Assembly: GCF_003063245.1 (NCBI RefSeq)
Contig: NZ_MUXE01000001.1
Coordinates: 186,001-250,000, forward strand
DNA: 64,000 nt
From: Arcobacter caeni
GTDB lineage: Bacteria; Campylobacterota; Campylobacteria; Campylobacterales; Arcobacteraceae
Direction: 5' to 3'
In this document: positions 7,797-17,118 of the stretch, one piece after another
Position numbering within the stretch: the first letter of the stretch is position 1
Layout of the letters: each line of letters begins with the position of its first letter
Translations under genes and position numbers: made by a program
The notes under the pieces: generated by a model
What the model was told of the DNA's origin: nothing
Seen by the model: only the letters and a program-made list of their open reading frames with translations
The model's database searches: none

Positions 7797-8891
7797 ATGA
7801 AAAAAGCCTTGGGATTATTTATATTTTTATTTGGAATTATCTTTTCAAATTTAAGTGCAAATGAAAACTTTCAAACAGTCGAATCTAAAGATGCAACTTT
7901 GGTAAAAGCAGATTCTTCAAAAGAATTTTGCAATGTTTGTGGAATGAACTTAACAAAATACTATAAAACAAACCATGTTGCTGAGTTTAAAAATGGTCAT
8001 AAAGAACAATATTGTTCACTTCATTGTTTAGCAGAAATTCATAAGAATTATGCAGAAAAGATTAAAAATATTCAAGTTGTGGATACGAAATCACTAAAAC
8101 TAATAGATGCTTTAAAAGCTTATTATGTTGTGGGAAGTTCAAAAGAAGGAACAATGAGTTCCACAAGCGAATATGCATTTTTTACAAAAGAAGATGCAGA
8201 GAAATTTAAAAAAGAGTTTGGAGGGGAAGTTCATAATTTTAATGAAACTTTAAAACTTTCAAAAGACAAATTATCAAAAGATAATGAAGTTATAGATGAG
8301 AAAAGAATTCCTCTTGCTAAAAAAGGAAAAAAAATATTTGAATCTATGTGTGATACAAATCAATTAAAAGAGTTTAATTCAGTTGGTGAAGCAAAACAAT
8401 ATTTAATAGACAATAATACTTGTAAAAATTTAGATGCTCAAATGATTCAAGCTGTCTCAGTTTATTTATACAATCCTCTTTATGCTGTGGATAAATCAAA
8501 AATGATTAATATTCCTGAAGATGCAAAATGCCCAGTATGTGGAATGTTTGTATCAAAATTCCCAAAATGGGTGGCACAAATTCAACTACCAGATGGACAT
8601 AATCACTATTTTGATGGCGTAAAAGATATGATGAAATTTTACTTTAATCCAACAAAATATCATGCTCATACAAATGAACAAATATCACAAATTAATGTAA
8701 CTGATTATTATAGTCTTGAATCAATAGATGGTAAAAAAGCTTATTATGTAATTGGTTCAAATGTTTATGGTCCAATGGGTGAAGAATTAATTCCATTTAA
8801 AAATGAAGAAGAAGCAAAAAAATTTATGCTTGACCATTTTGGTAAAAAAGTTGTAGGTTTTGATGAAATAAAAGAAGAAATGGTAAAATAA
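7797..8891 (+). CDS. Exported NosL-family protein with two NosL-like domains
   Basis: The 364-residue protein begins with a signal peptide (about residues 1-21). Two NosL-like metal-binding segments start with CNVCGM (C45, C48, M50) and CPVCGM (C245, C248, M250). The first is followed by further cysteines at 73 and 77. NosL proteins are periplasmic copper chaperones for nitrous-oxide reductase, so copper(I) binding by the CxxCGM motifs is expected. The middle part (about 170-230) resembles a degenerate cytochrome c fold without a CxxCH haem site. No other nos gene is in the window, so its target is open. It has its own promoter and is followed by a hairpin. Confidence 0.85.
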   Translation: MKKALGLFIFLFGIIFSNLSANENFQTVESKDATLVKADSSKEFCNVCGMNLTKYYKTNHVAEFKNGHKEQYCSLHCLAEIHKNYAEKIKNIQVVDTKSLKLIDALKAYYVVGSSKEGTMSSTSEYAFFTKEDAEKFKKEFGGEVHNFNETLKLSKDKLSKDNEVIDEKRIPLAKKGKKIFESMCDTNQLKEFNSVGEAKQYLIDNNTCKNLDAQMIQAVSVYLYNPLYAVDKSKMINIPEDAKCPVCGMFVSKFPKWVAQIQLPDGHNHYFDGVKDMMKFYFNPTKYHAHTNEQISQINVTDYYSLESIDGKKAYYVIGSNVYGPMGEELIPFKNEEEAKKFMLDHFGKKVVGFDEIKEEMVK

Positions 8892-8900
8892 TATTTTATT

Positions 8901-8923
8901 ACAATGCGATTTTATCGCATTGT
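8901..8923. terminator. Hairpin between convergent NosL-type gene and ppnP
   Basis: Perfect 9-bp arms (8901-8909 and 8915-8923) flank a 5-nt loop between two converging genes. T-runs are short on both sides, so efficiency as an intrinsic terminator is uncertain. Confidence 0.5.
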
Positions 8924-8944
8924 TAATAAATGACAAACAAAAGA

Positions 8945-9262
8945 TTAATTATTTTTTATAAAAGAGCAACAATAATCAACCAACATATGTACTCTTAATT
9001 TAAATTTAGAATTAGCTGGAACTTCAAATGATGCTGGACCTTCATATCTTACCCAATCTTGAGCTGGTAACATAACTTCTAAAATACCACCTTGAATATC
9101 AATAATCTCTTTATGAACTGTGTTTAATTCATATTCTCCTGCTAACATAATTCCTAATGTTTTTCTAGAACCATCTTCAAATACTATTGTTCTACTAGTA
9201 ATATTTCCTTCAAAAAGAATATTAGCTGCTTTTGCGATAGAAACATTATTAAACTCTGCCAT
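8945..9262 (-). CDS. ppnP: Pyrimidine/purine nucleoside phosphorylase (DUF1255 family)
   Basis: The 105-residue cupin-like protein matches the PpnP (formerly YaiE/DUF1255) pattern: an N-terminal FNNVSIAKAANI-type stretch, the SRTIVFEDGSRKTLGIM region, then ILEVMLPAQDWVRYEGPASFEVP and a CCSF ending. Length is normal for the family (about 95-105). PpnP cleaves several nucleosides with phosphate to give free base and ribose-1-phosphate in the cytosol. The ATG has a GGAAAG ribosome site. It is a single gene, divergent from the acidic small protein at 9379. Confidence 0.92.
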   Translation of the reverse strand: MAEFNNVSIAKAANILFEGNITSRTIVFEDGSRKTLGIMLAGEYELNTVHKEIIDIQGGILEVMLPAQDWVRYEGPASFEVPANSKFKLRVHMLVDYCCSFIKNN

Positions 9263-9346
9263 TTACTTTCCTTACATAATTATTTTAGATATTTTAGCAC
9301 AAATATTATATGATTATATTGAAGCAAAAGAGTAGTTCTTTTTTGT

Positions 9347-9352
9347 TATAAT
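9347..9352 (+). promoter_or_regulatory. TATAAT -10 element upstream of gene 9379
   Basis: A perfect TATAAT preceded by TTG lies 27 bp before the ATG at 9379, and an AAAGGTG ribosome site lies between them. It probably drives the acidic protein gene and recO together. Confidence 0.5.
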
Positions 9353-9378
9353 TTTAAAATTAAAATAAAGGTGTAAAA

Positions 9379-9651
9379 ATGAGTATCCAAAAAGAATTAG
9401 AAGATTTAATAAAAAATGATGTACTTATTGAAATTGAAGATTATATTGATGAATTATTCGAAATTATTGCTGCAAAAAAAGAAGATGATAGTACAAAAGA
9501 AGAATTAAAAGAAATGCAAGAAATGAAAAAAGATTTTGAAGATATGTTAGTTGATTTAGAAAATGGCGAAATTGATGATGAGGAATGTAAAGAAATCATT
9601 GAAGAAATCAATGATATGAGAAAAGATGAAGACGAAGAAGACGAGGACTAA
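9379..9651 (+). CDS. Small very acidic coiled-coil protein
   Basis: The 90-residue protein is dominated by Glu, Asp and Lys and looks entirely alpha-helical, probably coiled coil, with an acidic tail ending DEDEEDED. No enzymatic motif, cysteine cluster or signal peptide is present. A good ribosome site and -10 element precede it, and recO starts 10 bp after its stop, so the two are probably one operon. I recognise no family. A DNA-mimic or binding-partner role would fit the charge but is speculation. Confidence 0.75.
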   Translation: MSIQKELEDLIKNDVLIEIEDYIDELFEIIAAKKEDDSTKEELKEMQEMKKDFEDMLVDLENGEIDDEECKEIIEEINDMRKDEDEEDED

Positions 9652-9660
9652 AAAGCTTTC

Positions 9661-10275
9661 ATGCAAGGTTATATTATTGATATAAAACCCGTAAAAGATG
9701 ATGATTTAATTGTATCGATTTTAACTGAGCATGAAGTTATGACAACCTATAGATTTTATGGAGCAAGACATTCTAATATAAATTTAGGTTATAAAATTGA
9801 TTTTGAGCTTGAAATTACAAAGTCTTCAATTCCTAGATTAAAAGATGTTATTCAACTAGGTTTCCCTTGGATTTTAGATAATGAAAAGATGTACTGCTGG
9901 CAAAGATATATAAAACTTTTTTATCCTCACTTAAAAGATATAGAACATATTGATGCTTTTTATTTTTATTCTTTTGAAAATTTAGTTCATATTATGATAA
10001 AACAGAACGCTTTAAGAGCTATTTGTGAGTCATATATTTCATTAATTGAATATGAAGGAAGACTTCACAATGATTTTGAATGTTTATTATGTGAAAATAA
10101 AATTACACAAGATATTTCACTAGTAAGAGGTTTTTTACCTGTTCATGCAAATTGTGCTTATTCAAGAGGATTTGAACTTAATAAAATGAAAGATTTATTT
10201 GAAAAAAAGAAAGTGATTAGTTTTAATGATGAAGAAGTAGAATATTTATGGAACATTCTACTTCAAGGATTGTAA
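9661..10275 (+). CDS. recO: Recombination mediator RecO, epsilon type
   Basis: The 204-residue protein has the RecO layout in the shortened Campylobacterota form. The N-terminal OB-fold (about 1-75) begins MQGYIIDIKPVKDDDLIVSI, and the C-terminal helical part has a C-x-x-C pair (ECLLCENK) followed by a later cysteine (HANCAYSRGF). RecO binds single-stranded DNA and SSB and loads RecA in the RecFOR/RecOR route of gap repair. The start directly follows the acidic protein gene. It converges tightly with the HDOD gene, with only 4 bp between stops. Confidence 0.85.
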   Translation: MQGYIIDIKPVKDDDLIVSILTEHEVMTTYRFYGARHSNINLGYKIDFELEITKSSIPRLKDVIQLGFPWILDNEKMYCWQRYIKLFYPHLKDIEHIDAFYFYSFENLVHIMIKQNALRAICESYISLIEYEGRLHNDFECLLCENKITQDISLVRGFLPVHANCAYSRGFELNKMKDLFEKKKVISFNDEEVEYLWNILLQGL

Positions 10276-10279
10276 GATA

Positions 10280-11104
10280 TTATTTTTCGTCTAATAATCT
10301 ATCTTGTAAAGTCTCAATAGCTTTGCTAAGTACTTTTATATCCAAACCATAAGTTATAGCTTTTTTTATTGCTTTTGCAACATTTTCATCACTTAATGGC
10401 TCTTTAACATTACAGGCTGTTTTGATTACATCTAAAATTTGAGATTTTTTCTTAAAATTTTCATTTGCATTTGATATGTCATCAACATGCTCAATCATAT
10501 TAATCAAATTATCACTTAATTTCCAATGTCTAAAAATTTGAGCTGTAATTTGGTTAGTTGTAAAACCTAATAACTCTTTTTCTACCTCTTCGATACTAGA
10601 ACCTGATGCTATTTTACTTTTAAATAAATCAGATTTTTTCTCATTTAAAATCAAATCTGATAAAATAAATTTACCCGTTTCTTGTAATAATGCTGGAAGA
10701 ATAATCTCTTCTTTTAAATCAATATCTATTTTTGATAACCATATATTTGCCAAAGTAGAAGAGATATTAGAAGCTCTCATGAAATCATCACTATTTATTC
10801 CATAAGGCTCTAAATTTGTCATTAGAAGATTTTGTACCGTTCCGCCAATTGCAATAGAAATTGTGAAATTTATTCCCAAAAGATTAATCGCTCTACTAGG
10901 TGTTTCAACTTTTGATCTAAATCCAAACATTGCAGAGTTAGATATTTTTAATAAAGTAGAAATTATTAACGCATCTTTTTCTATTATTTCTAATAAATCA
11001 AGAGCTTCTTTATTAAGTTTTTTCCTAAACTCTTCTATTTCAATTATTGTCTTTGGAAGAGGCGGAAGGGACTCTATCTTTTCTAAAATATTAATAGATG
11101 ACAA
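10280..11104 (-). CDS. HDOD domain protein
   Basis: The 274-residue protein begins with LEKIESLPPLPKTIIEIEEF, the usual opening of HDOD domains, followed by KDALIISTLLKISNSAMFGFRSKVETPSRAINLLG. It is a stand-alone HDOD domain with no CheY, GGDEF or EAL partner. HDOD proteins are HD-domain relatives lacking the metal-binding residues and are thought to act in signalling scaffolds. The start is TTG at 11102-11104 behind a GGAG site. It is convergent with recO and downstream of ychF on the same strand (65 bp gap). Confidence 0.88.
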   Translation of the reverse strand: MSSINILEKIESLPPLPKTIIEIEEFRKKLNKEALDLLEIIEKDALIISTLLKISNSAMFGFRSKVETPSRAINLLGINFTISIAIGGTVQNLLMTNLEPYGINSDDFMRASNISSTLANIWLSKIDIDLKEEIILPALLQETGKFILSDLILNEKKSDLFKSKIASGSSIEEVEKELLGFTTNQITAQIFRHWKLSDNLINMIEHVDDISNANENFKKKSQILDVIKTACNVKEPLSDENVAKAIKKAITYGLDIKVLSKAIETLQDRLLDEK

Positions 11105-11169
11105 ATTTAACTCCTAAATTATAATTATTTTGATTGTAACAGAACTTGAATCAATTGTAAATAAATTTT

Positions 11170-12273
11170 TTACACATTAAATCTAAAATGCATTATATCA
11201 CCATCTTGAACAACATATTCTTTACCTTCAAGTCTTAGTTTTCCAGCTTCTTTACATTTAGCTTCACCACCTAGATTTACGAAGTCTTCATAAGCAATTA
11301 CTTCAGCTTTAATGAATCCTTTTTCAAAATCATTATGAATTACAGCTGCTGCTTGTGGTGCTTTTGTATTCTTTTTAATAGTCCAAGCTCTTACTTCAAC
11401 TTTCCCAGCTGTGAAATATGATTGAAGACCTAATTTATCAAAAGCTTTATGAATAATTTGCTCTAGCCCTGACTCAACAACACCTAAATCTGCTAAAAAT
11501 TCAGTTGCTTCATCATCTTCAAGCCCAATTAATTCTTCTTCAATTTTTGCACATAAAACAATAACATCAGCACCAACGCTTGCTGCGTGTTCTTTTAAAA
11601 TATCAACAAATTTATTTCCACCATCAGCTAATGAATCTTCATCAACATTTGCTCCATAAATTACATCTTTATTTGATAAAAATCTAAGTTCTTTATCAAG
11701 AGCAATAAACACTTCATGCTCTTTATTTTCAAATGTTTTAACAGGTTGTAATTCAGCTAAGTGAGCAAATACTTCTTCTGCAATAATTAAAGAAGCTGCT
11801 GCTTCTTTTGAAGTTTTTGATTGTTTTTTTAATCTATCAATTTTTTTCTCTAATTGAGAAATATCAGCATAAATTAACTCTGTTTCGATAATTTCAATAT
11901 CTCTTAAAGGATTTACATCACCCTCAACATGTACGATATTTCCATCTTCAAAACATCTAACCATATGTAAAATAACTTCAACTTCTCTAATATTTGATAA
12001 AAATTGATTTCCTAAACCTTCACCTTTTGAAGCACCACGAACTAGTCCTGCAATATCAACAAAATCAATAGTTGAATGTTGAATTTTATCTGGATTTACG
12101 ATTTTTGCTAATGCAATTAATCTTTTATCAGGAACTGGAACAATCGCTTTATTTGGTTCGATTGTACAAAATGGATAATTTTGCGCTTCTGCATTTTGAG
12201 CTTTCGTTAAAGCATTAAAAGTTGTTGATTTACCCACATTTGGAAGCCCTACTATTCCTACACCTAATCCCAT
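11170..12273 (-). CDS. ychF: Ribosome-binding ATPase YchF (Obg family)
   Basis: The 367-residue protein starts MGLGVGIVGLPNVGKST, giving the Obg-family P-loop at residues 9-17. DIAGLVRGASKGEGLGNQFL forms the switch region, a coiled insertion sits around 150-190, and the C-terminal TGS domain ends in DGDIMHFRFNV. I chose the ATG at 12271-12273 because it has an AGGAAT ribosome site and gives the usual family start and length. An upstream ATG at 12372 would add 33 residues with no family similarity. YchF hydrolyses ATP, associates with ribosomes and influences oxidative-stress responses. Confidence 0.96.
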   Translation of the reverse strand: MGLGVGIVGLPNVGKSTTFNALTKAQNAEAQNYPFCTIEPNKAIVPVPDKRLIALAKIVNPDKIQHSTIDFVDIAGLVRGASKGEGLGNQFLSNIREVEVILHMVRCFEDGNIVHVEGDVNPLRDIEIIETELIYADISQLEKKIDRLKKQSKTSKEAAASLIIAEEVFAHLAELQPVKTFENKEHEVFIALDKELRFLSNKDVIYGANVDEDSLADGGNKFVDILKEHAASVGADVIVLCAKIEEELIGLEDDEATEFLADLGVVESGLEQIIHKAFDKLGLQSYFTAGKVEVRAWTIKKNTKAPQAAAVIHNDFEKGFIKAEVIAYEDFVNLGGEAKCKEAGKLRLEGKEYVVQDGDIMHFRFNV

Positions 12274-12421
12274 AATATTCCTTTTATCATTTTCTATAAA
12301 TATACTACAATATCCATCATATCGGTTTTTCAAAGGAACTCTCATGGTTTTTAATAGTAAAATAAATCTCATTATTTAGCAATATATTTCAAATCACACG
12401 GACTTTTCAAGGACTAAAACA

Positions 12422-12919
12422 ATGATAAACTTAAAAATACTATCAAAAAGAATCCCAACCAATGAGGAAGGTATTTTTTATAAACAGATTATAAACGATA
12501 ATGCCAAAGAAGTAGATAAAATGTACATTATTCGCTATAGAGAAAATGATAAAGACAAGTTAAAAACTATTGGTAAATATTCACAAGGTATAAGAATAAA
12601 TTACTGCAAATGAATCCGAAATGAAATTATTATGAAATTAAGATTAGGAGATGATCCTCCTATTATTGCAAAAAAGAAAAGAAAAAAGATCATAAAATTT
12701 CACGATTTTGCAGAAATATATTTTAAAGAAAAAGAAACAGAAGTAAAAGATATAGAAAAAATTAAGAAAAGCTACATTAATCACATCAAACCATATTTAG
12801 GAAATAAATGTGTTGAAGAAATATCTTCAGATGATATAAAGGAAATTCAAAAAATAAAGAATAAAATCCTTGCTGAAAGAACGGTAAATGCACTTATTCA
12901 AATTATTGGTGCAATTTAG
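12422..12919 (+). pseudogene. N-terminal remnant of a second tyrosine integrase
   Basis: Two frames together read like the first ~150 residues of a phage-type integrase. An arm-binding part with KMYIIRYRENDKDKLKTIGK breaks at about 12600. A core-binding part with KFHDFAEIYFKEKE and SYINHIKPYLG then ends in the run RTVNALIQIIGAI and a stop at 12919. The catalytic domain is missing. At least two frame changes lie between 12595 and 12640. The family differs visibly from the intact integrase at 6262-7428, so this is a relic of another element. Confidence 0.75.
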
Positions 12920-12939
12920 GGCACCTCTAAAAATCTTTA

Positions 12940-13568
12940 GGACCTGGTGATTATGAACTTATAACAATAAAAGCTTTGAAGAATTCTGATGCTATTTGTA
13001 TTCCTACTAAAAGTGCCGTTCATAGTTTATTCGATCAATGATATATAAAATAGTTCAAAAATTAATGGAAGAATTTAATTTTACTAAACCTATTATTCCT
13101 ATGTATACTCCAATGAATTTTAAAACAGAAGATTGGCAAAATCAAGTAGATACAATTCATAAATCATTTGAAAAATATAAAACTTTATCTTTTGTAACTT
13201 TAGGAGATAGTGCTGTTTATAGCACGGTTTATTATCTTTTAGATTTAATAAAAGAACAAAATAGCATTGTTTATGAAAATTCTGAAGTAATTCCTGGTGT
13301 TACATCATTCTCAAATGCATCAGCAAAGGTAAAAAAACCTTTATGTGTTGGAGATGGCTCTTTTAGTATCGTTCCTTTGCATAAAGAAAAAGTGGTAAAT
13401 ACAACAGTATTTATGAGACCCAAAATAGGAATGCAAACTGATAAAATTCCTCAAAAAGGAACTATTTATACCTTTGAAAACCTTAATTTTAAAGGCGAAA
13501 CTATTCATAAAAAGAAAAAGAAAAAAGTTGATAAATATATGACGCTATTTATTGATTTTGTTCAATAA
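12940..13568 (+). pseudogene. cobI: Decayed precorrin-2 C20-methyltransferase gene (CobI/CbiL)
   Basis: In the first frame GPGDYELITIKALKNSDAI is followed by a stop at about 13040. After a shift the second frame (13038-13568) continues KIVQKLMEEFNF, LSFVTLGDSAVYSTVYYLLD, then EVIPGVTSFSNASAKVKKPL and an intact C-terminus. These are the SAM-binding GxGPGD loop, the TLGD segment and the EVIPGVTS segment of tetrapyrrole methylases of the CobI/CbiL type, which act in cobalamin synthesis. The first ~8-10 codons are missing where the integrase relic begins, and there is one internal frameshift. The gene therefore cannot make a normal enzyme unless the frame is restored. Confidence 0.8.
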
Positions 13569-13585
13569 ATGGCGCCATATATTTA
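13532..13585. terminator. Long bidirectional terminator hairpin
   Basis: Two 23-nt arms (13532-13554 and 13563-13585) pair with only two non-matching positions, one of which becomes a G-U wobble in either transcript, around an 8-nt loop. The hairpin spans the last codons of the cobI relic and the gmhA stop codon, so it can end both convergent transcripts. For the minus strand it marks the probable end of the 45-kb adhesin and heptose gene array. Confidence 0.8.
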
Positions 13586-14152
13586 AGAAAACTCATTATC
13601 AATAATTTGACAAATTATATGTCCAATTAATATATGCATTTCTTGAATTCGAGGAGTATCAGTTGAGGGAACTATTAGATTTATATCACAAATATTATTC
13701 ATATTCCCTCCATCTCTTCCAGAAAAACCAAGAGTTTTACAACCCATTTCAGTTGCTGTTTTAAGTGCATTTATTACATTTTTACTATTTCCACTTGTAG
13801 AAATCCCTATTAATAAATCACCTTTTTGTGCTAAAGCTTCAACTTGTCTATCAAAAACTCTATCATATCCATAGTCATTTCCAATAGAAGTTAATGCACT
13901 CGTATCTGTTGTAAGTGAAATTGCAGGAAGACCTCGTCTATCACTTTTATATCTTCCTGTTAACTCTGCTGCTATATGTTGTGCATCAGCAGCACTTCCA
14001 CCATTTCCACAAAGAAGAATTTTATTTCCATTTCTTAGTGTTTCAATAACTAAAAGTGAAGCTTTTTCAAGTTTATCCTCTATAGCTTTTATAGTTAAAT
14101 TAATAACTTCTAAATGAGCTAAAAATTCATCTTTAATTGTTTGTTTTTGCAT
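13583..14152 (-). CDS. gmhA: Sedoheptulose-7-phosphate isomerase
   Basis: The 189-residue SIS-domain protein has the GmhA hallmark [22 protein letters not shown], the [15 protein letters not shown] segment and the [10 protein letters not shown] phosphate loop. It converts sedoheptulose 7-phosphate to D-glycero-D-manno-heptose 7-phosphate, the first step to ADP-heptose for the LOS inner core. Its start overlaps hldE by 20 bp and it is last in the leftward array. The order gmhA-hldE-hldD-gmhB is the one I know from Campylobacter jejuni. Confidence 0.96.
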   Translation of the reverse strand: MQKQTIKDEFLAHLEVINLTIKAIEDKLEKASLLVIETLRNGNKILLCGNGGSAADAQHIAAELTGRYKSDRRGLPAISLTTDTSALTSIGNDYGYDRVFDRQVEALAQKGDLLIGISTSGNSKNVINALKTATEMGCKTLGFSGRDGGNMNNICDINLIVPSTDTPRIQEMHILIGHIICQIIDNEFS

Positions 14153-15566
14153 TTTGAATCCTTTGGATTATTTTTGTTGTACTTTGTCCATCCACAAAGC
14201 TAACAAGCCTTAATTCGTCTGCTATATCAGAACCAACTACATCTTTACCCTCATAATCACCACCTTTTACAAGAATATTAGGTTGTATTTTTTTGATTAA
14301 TTCATATGGAGTTTCATCTTCAAAAATAACTACATAATCGACAGATTCCAAAGAAGCAAGAATATAAGCACGATCGTCTTGAGAATTAATTGGACGAGTT
14401 GAGCCTTTTAGCTTCTTAACAGAAATATCTGCATTTAAACCTAGAATTAATATATCACCATAACTTCTAGCAACTTCAAGATATTTTACATGACCAGCAT
14501 GTAATATATCAAAACATCCATTTGTAAAAACTATTTTTTTACCTTTTGCATGAATTTTTTTTGATAAAATTTCTATTTCTTCTAATGATTTAATTCTATT
14601 TAGAGAAGTTGATTGATGTAAACTTGACTCATATTCAAAAATCTCATCTAAAGATGCTATTGCACTTCCAATTTTTCCAACAACAACACCAGCAGCTAAA
14701 TTGGCGAAGTGTATTGATTCATCAATATCCAAGTCATTGGCAATAGCAAAAGCAATTGAAGCAATTACCGTATCACCAGCTCCTGTTACATCATAAACTT
14801 CTCTTGCAACTGTTGGTTTTATTCTTAATTCTTCATCAAACACTGCAATTCCATTTTCACCAAGAGTGATTAAAGATACCTCTAAATTATAGATTTCTTT
14901 TAATTGTTTTATTGCTAATTCTAAAGAAAAATCATCTTTTATATCTATATTCGTAGCTTCAATAGCCTCTTTTTTATTGGGTGTTAAAGTATAAGCGCCT
15001 TTATATTTACTATAATCTTTTCCTTTTGGATCAGCTAAAACTTTTACTTTATTTTCATTTGCAAGTTTTATAATCTCTTTTGTTAAAGATGATGTTAAAA
15101 CACCTTTTCCGTAATCTGATAAAATAATTGAGTCATATTTTTTGATATCTTTTTTTAATTTACCTAAAATTTCATCACAACTTTGGCTACTAATATCATC
15201 AATACTTTCCATATCGTATCTTAAAACTTGTTGTTGAGATGCAATTAAACGGCTTTTTTTAGATGTTTTTCTATTCTTTTCAACAATTAAACCATTTCTT
15301 GAGACATTTATATTATCAAATAAATCTTTTAGTTCATTGGCAACTAAATCATCTCCAACTACACTTATAACATCAACATTTGCACCAAGTGCAAAAAGAT
15401 TATTTATTACATTTCCAGCTCCACCTAAAACAGAACTTTCTTTTTTTACATTTACTACTTGAACAGGAGCTTCAGGTGAGATTCGATCACAAGTTCCCCA
15501 TAAATAGTGATCTATCATCAAATCACCAATTACAAGAATATTTGGCTTTTTATCTAATTTTCTCAT
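14133..15566 (-). CDS. hldE: Bifunctional heptose 7-phosphate kinase / heptose 1-phosphate adenylyltransferase
   Basis: The 477-residue two-domain enzyme has an N-terminal PfkB-type kinase (about 1-315, with signature DVTGAGDT at 259-266). A C-terminal nucleotidyltransferase follows (about 340-477, [10 protein letters not shown] at 351-360 with the HxGH motif at 356-359). It phosphorylates heptose 7-phosphate at C1 and later adds AMP to give ADP-heptose. The start overlaps the hldD stop as ATGA, indicating coupled translation. The fused form is the normal Gram-negative arrangement. Confidence 0.96.
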   Translation of the reverse strand: MRKLDKKPNILVIGDLMIDHYLWGTCDRISPEAPVQVVNVKKESSVLGGAGNVINNLFALGANVDVISVVGDDLVANELKDLFDNINVSRNGLIVEKNRKTSKKSRLIASQQQVLRYDMESIDDISSQSCDEILGKLKKDIKKYDSIILSDYGKGVLTSSLTKEIIKLANENKVKVLADPKGKDYSKYKGAYTLTPNKKEAIEATNIDIKDDFSLELAIKQLKEIYNLEVSLITLGENGIAVFDEELRIKPTVAREVYDVTGAGDTVIASIAFAIANDLDIDESIHFANLAAGVVVGKIGSAIASLDEIFEYESSLHQSTSLNRIKSLEEIEILSKKIHAKGKKIVFTNGCFDILHAGHVKYLEVARSYGDILILGLNADISVKKLKGSTRPINSQDDRAYILASLESVDYVVIFEDETPYELIKKIQPNILVKGGDYEGKDVVGSDIADELRLVSFVDGQSTTKIIQRIQNAKTNN

Positions 15567-16570
15567 TTAACTTCCTCTTTAAATAGTCTTTTAATCTCAG
15601 GAATATAAGCTTTTATTCCTTCTTCAAGAGAGAAATTTGGTTCATAATCTAAGTATTCTCTAGTTTTCTCAATATTCGCTTGTGTAAAAAATTGATAAGA
15701 GCCAACAAAAGGATTTTGAATATATTCTTTTCCATTCTCGATTTTAAGTTCTTTTTGCAAAATATTCACAATATCTTCAAAACTTCTAGCTTTACTTGTT
15801 CCCACATTGTAAATACCAGATTTTTTAGGATTACAAGCTTTTATATTTGCTTGAATAATGTCATCAATATAAATAAAATCTCTTAAAATTTTATCACTTC
15901 CTTCAAAAAGTTTAGGAGTAAGACCTTTTAATATTTGGTGAGCAAATTGAACAACCATTGATGCTGTTTTATTTTTAAAAAACTCTTTTGGTCCATAAAC
16001 ATTAAAATACTTTAATCCAACAATTGAAATATCTAAATCTTTTTTCAAATATGAAGCAGTAATATTATCCATCATTACTTTTGAAAAACCATATGCATTA
16101 TTTGGTAATTCATATCCAACTTCAAATCTATTGCTATCTCCATATGTGGCTGCACTTGATGCATAAATCATATTTGCGTTATGTTTAATAGCAATTTTTA
16201 GTAAATCTTCATAAGCATTTACATTTGTTTTTATCATTAAATCTTGTTCACCAACCGTCGTATCAGAAATCGCAGCTTGATGAAAAATATAGTCAAATTT
16301 ATAATTATTTTCTAATTCTTTTAAAAGTTTTTTGTCATTTATATCACCACTAATTACAATACCTTTAAATCCAAGTAGATTTTTAAAGTGACCAAAACTT
16401 TTTAAGTTTCCATTTGAAAATATCTCACCACTTCTAAAACAATCAAGTACAACTACTTTTGAATTAGGATAATTTTCTTGAAAATAAAATGCTAAATTAG
16501 AGCCTATGAACCCAGCTCCTCCAGTTATTAAAATAGTTTTTTTATTAAAATTTATATCATTGTATTTCAT
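15563..16570 (-). CDS. hldD: ADP-L-glycero-D-manno-heptose 6-epimerase
   Basis: The 335-residue short-chain dehydrogenase-type epimerase has the Rossmann motif ILITGGAGFIGSN at 13-25 and the catalytic Y160-x3-K164 pair (YGFSK). The following KYFNVYGPKE is typical of HldD. It epimerises ADP-D,D-heptose to ADP-L,D-heptose, the last step of the pathway. It lies 9 bp after gmhB and overlaps hldE by 4 bp. Confidence 0.94.
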   Translation of the reverse strand: MKYNDINFNKKTILITGGAGFIGSNLAFYFQENYPNSKVVVLDCFRSGEIFSNGNLKSFGHFKNLLGFKGIVISGDINDKKLLKELENNYKFDYIFHQAAISDTTVGEQDLMIKTNVNAYEDLLKIAIKHNANMIYASSAATYGDSNRFEVGYELPNNAYGFSKVMMDNITASYLKKDLDISIVGLKYFNVYGPKEFFKNKTASMVVQFAHQILKGLTPKLFEGSDKILRDFIYIDDIIQANIKACNPKKSGIYNVGTSKARSFEDIVNILQKELKIENGKEYIQNPFVGSYQFFTQANIEKTREYLDYEPNFSLEEGIKAYIPEIKRLFKEEVK

Positions 16571-16579
16571 TAAACTATC

Positions 16580-17110
16580 CTAGTTTTTAATTATGTTTAT
16601 TGTATCAATTAAATTATCAACTATCATATAATCTTTCTGATTGTTTTTTTTTGAATCTATTAATATATAATTCTTTATTTTTGAATTAATTGCAGTATTA
16701 ATATCTGAGATATTATCACCTATAAGCCAAGAACTATCAAGATTTATATTAAATTCTTCTACTGCTTGGTTTATCATCAAAGGATTAGGTTTTCTACAAG
16801 CACAATTATCAGAAGGAGTATGAGGACAATGATATACTTTTAATATTTTTATATCATTTTTATTAAATTCTTTTATCATCCAATTTGTAAGAATAGAAAA
16901 ATCATTTTCTGAATAATATCCTCTTCCAATACCTGATTGATTTGTAATAATTATAATTTCATAGCCTAAACTTATAAAATATCTACAAGCTTCAAATACC
17001 CCATCTATAAAATCAAATTTATCAATTTTGCTTACATATCCATAATCATGGTTTATTACACCATCTCTATCTAGAAATATTACTTTTGTTTTTTTATTTT
17101 CTATAATCAA
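16580..17110 (-). CDS. gmhB: D-glycero-D-manno-heptose 1,7-bisphosphate phosphatase
   Basis: The 176-residue HAD-family phosphatase opens with VIFLDRDGVIN (nucleophile D14, acid D16). It continues with ITNQSGIGRGYY and the zinc-binding run YHCPHTPSDNCACRKP, characteristic of GmhB and histidinol-phosphatase relatives. The other three heptose genes directly follow it, which fixes the substrate. It removes the C7 phosphate between the two HldE reactions. Only 8 bp separate it from the Sel1-repeat gene upstream. Confidence 0.94.
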   Translation of the reverse strand: MIIENKKTKVIFLDRDGVINHDYGYVSKIDKFDFIDGVFEACRYFISLGYEIIIITNQSGIGRGYYSENDFSILTNWMIKEFNKNDIKILKVYHCPHTPSDNCACRKPNPLMINQAVEEFNINLDSSWLIGDNISDINTAINSKIKNYILIDSKKNNQKDYMIVDNLIDTINIIKN

Positions 17111-17118
17111 TAAGTTTT

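Noticed and set aside
12274..12372. Upstream start adding 33 residues to YchF
   Set aside because: The extension has no family similarity and the ATG at 12273 has a good ribosome site and the conserved MGLGVG start.
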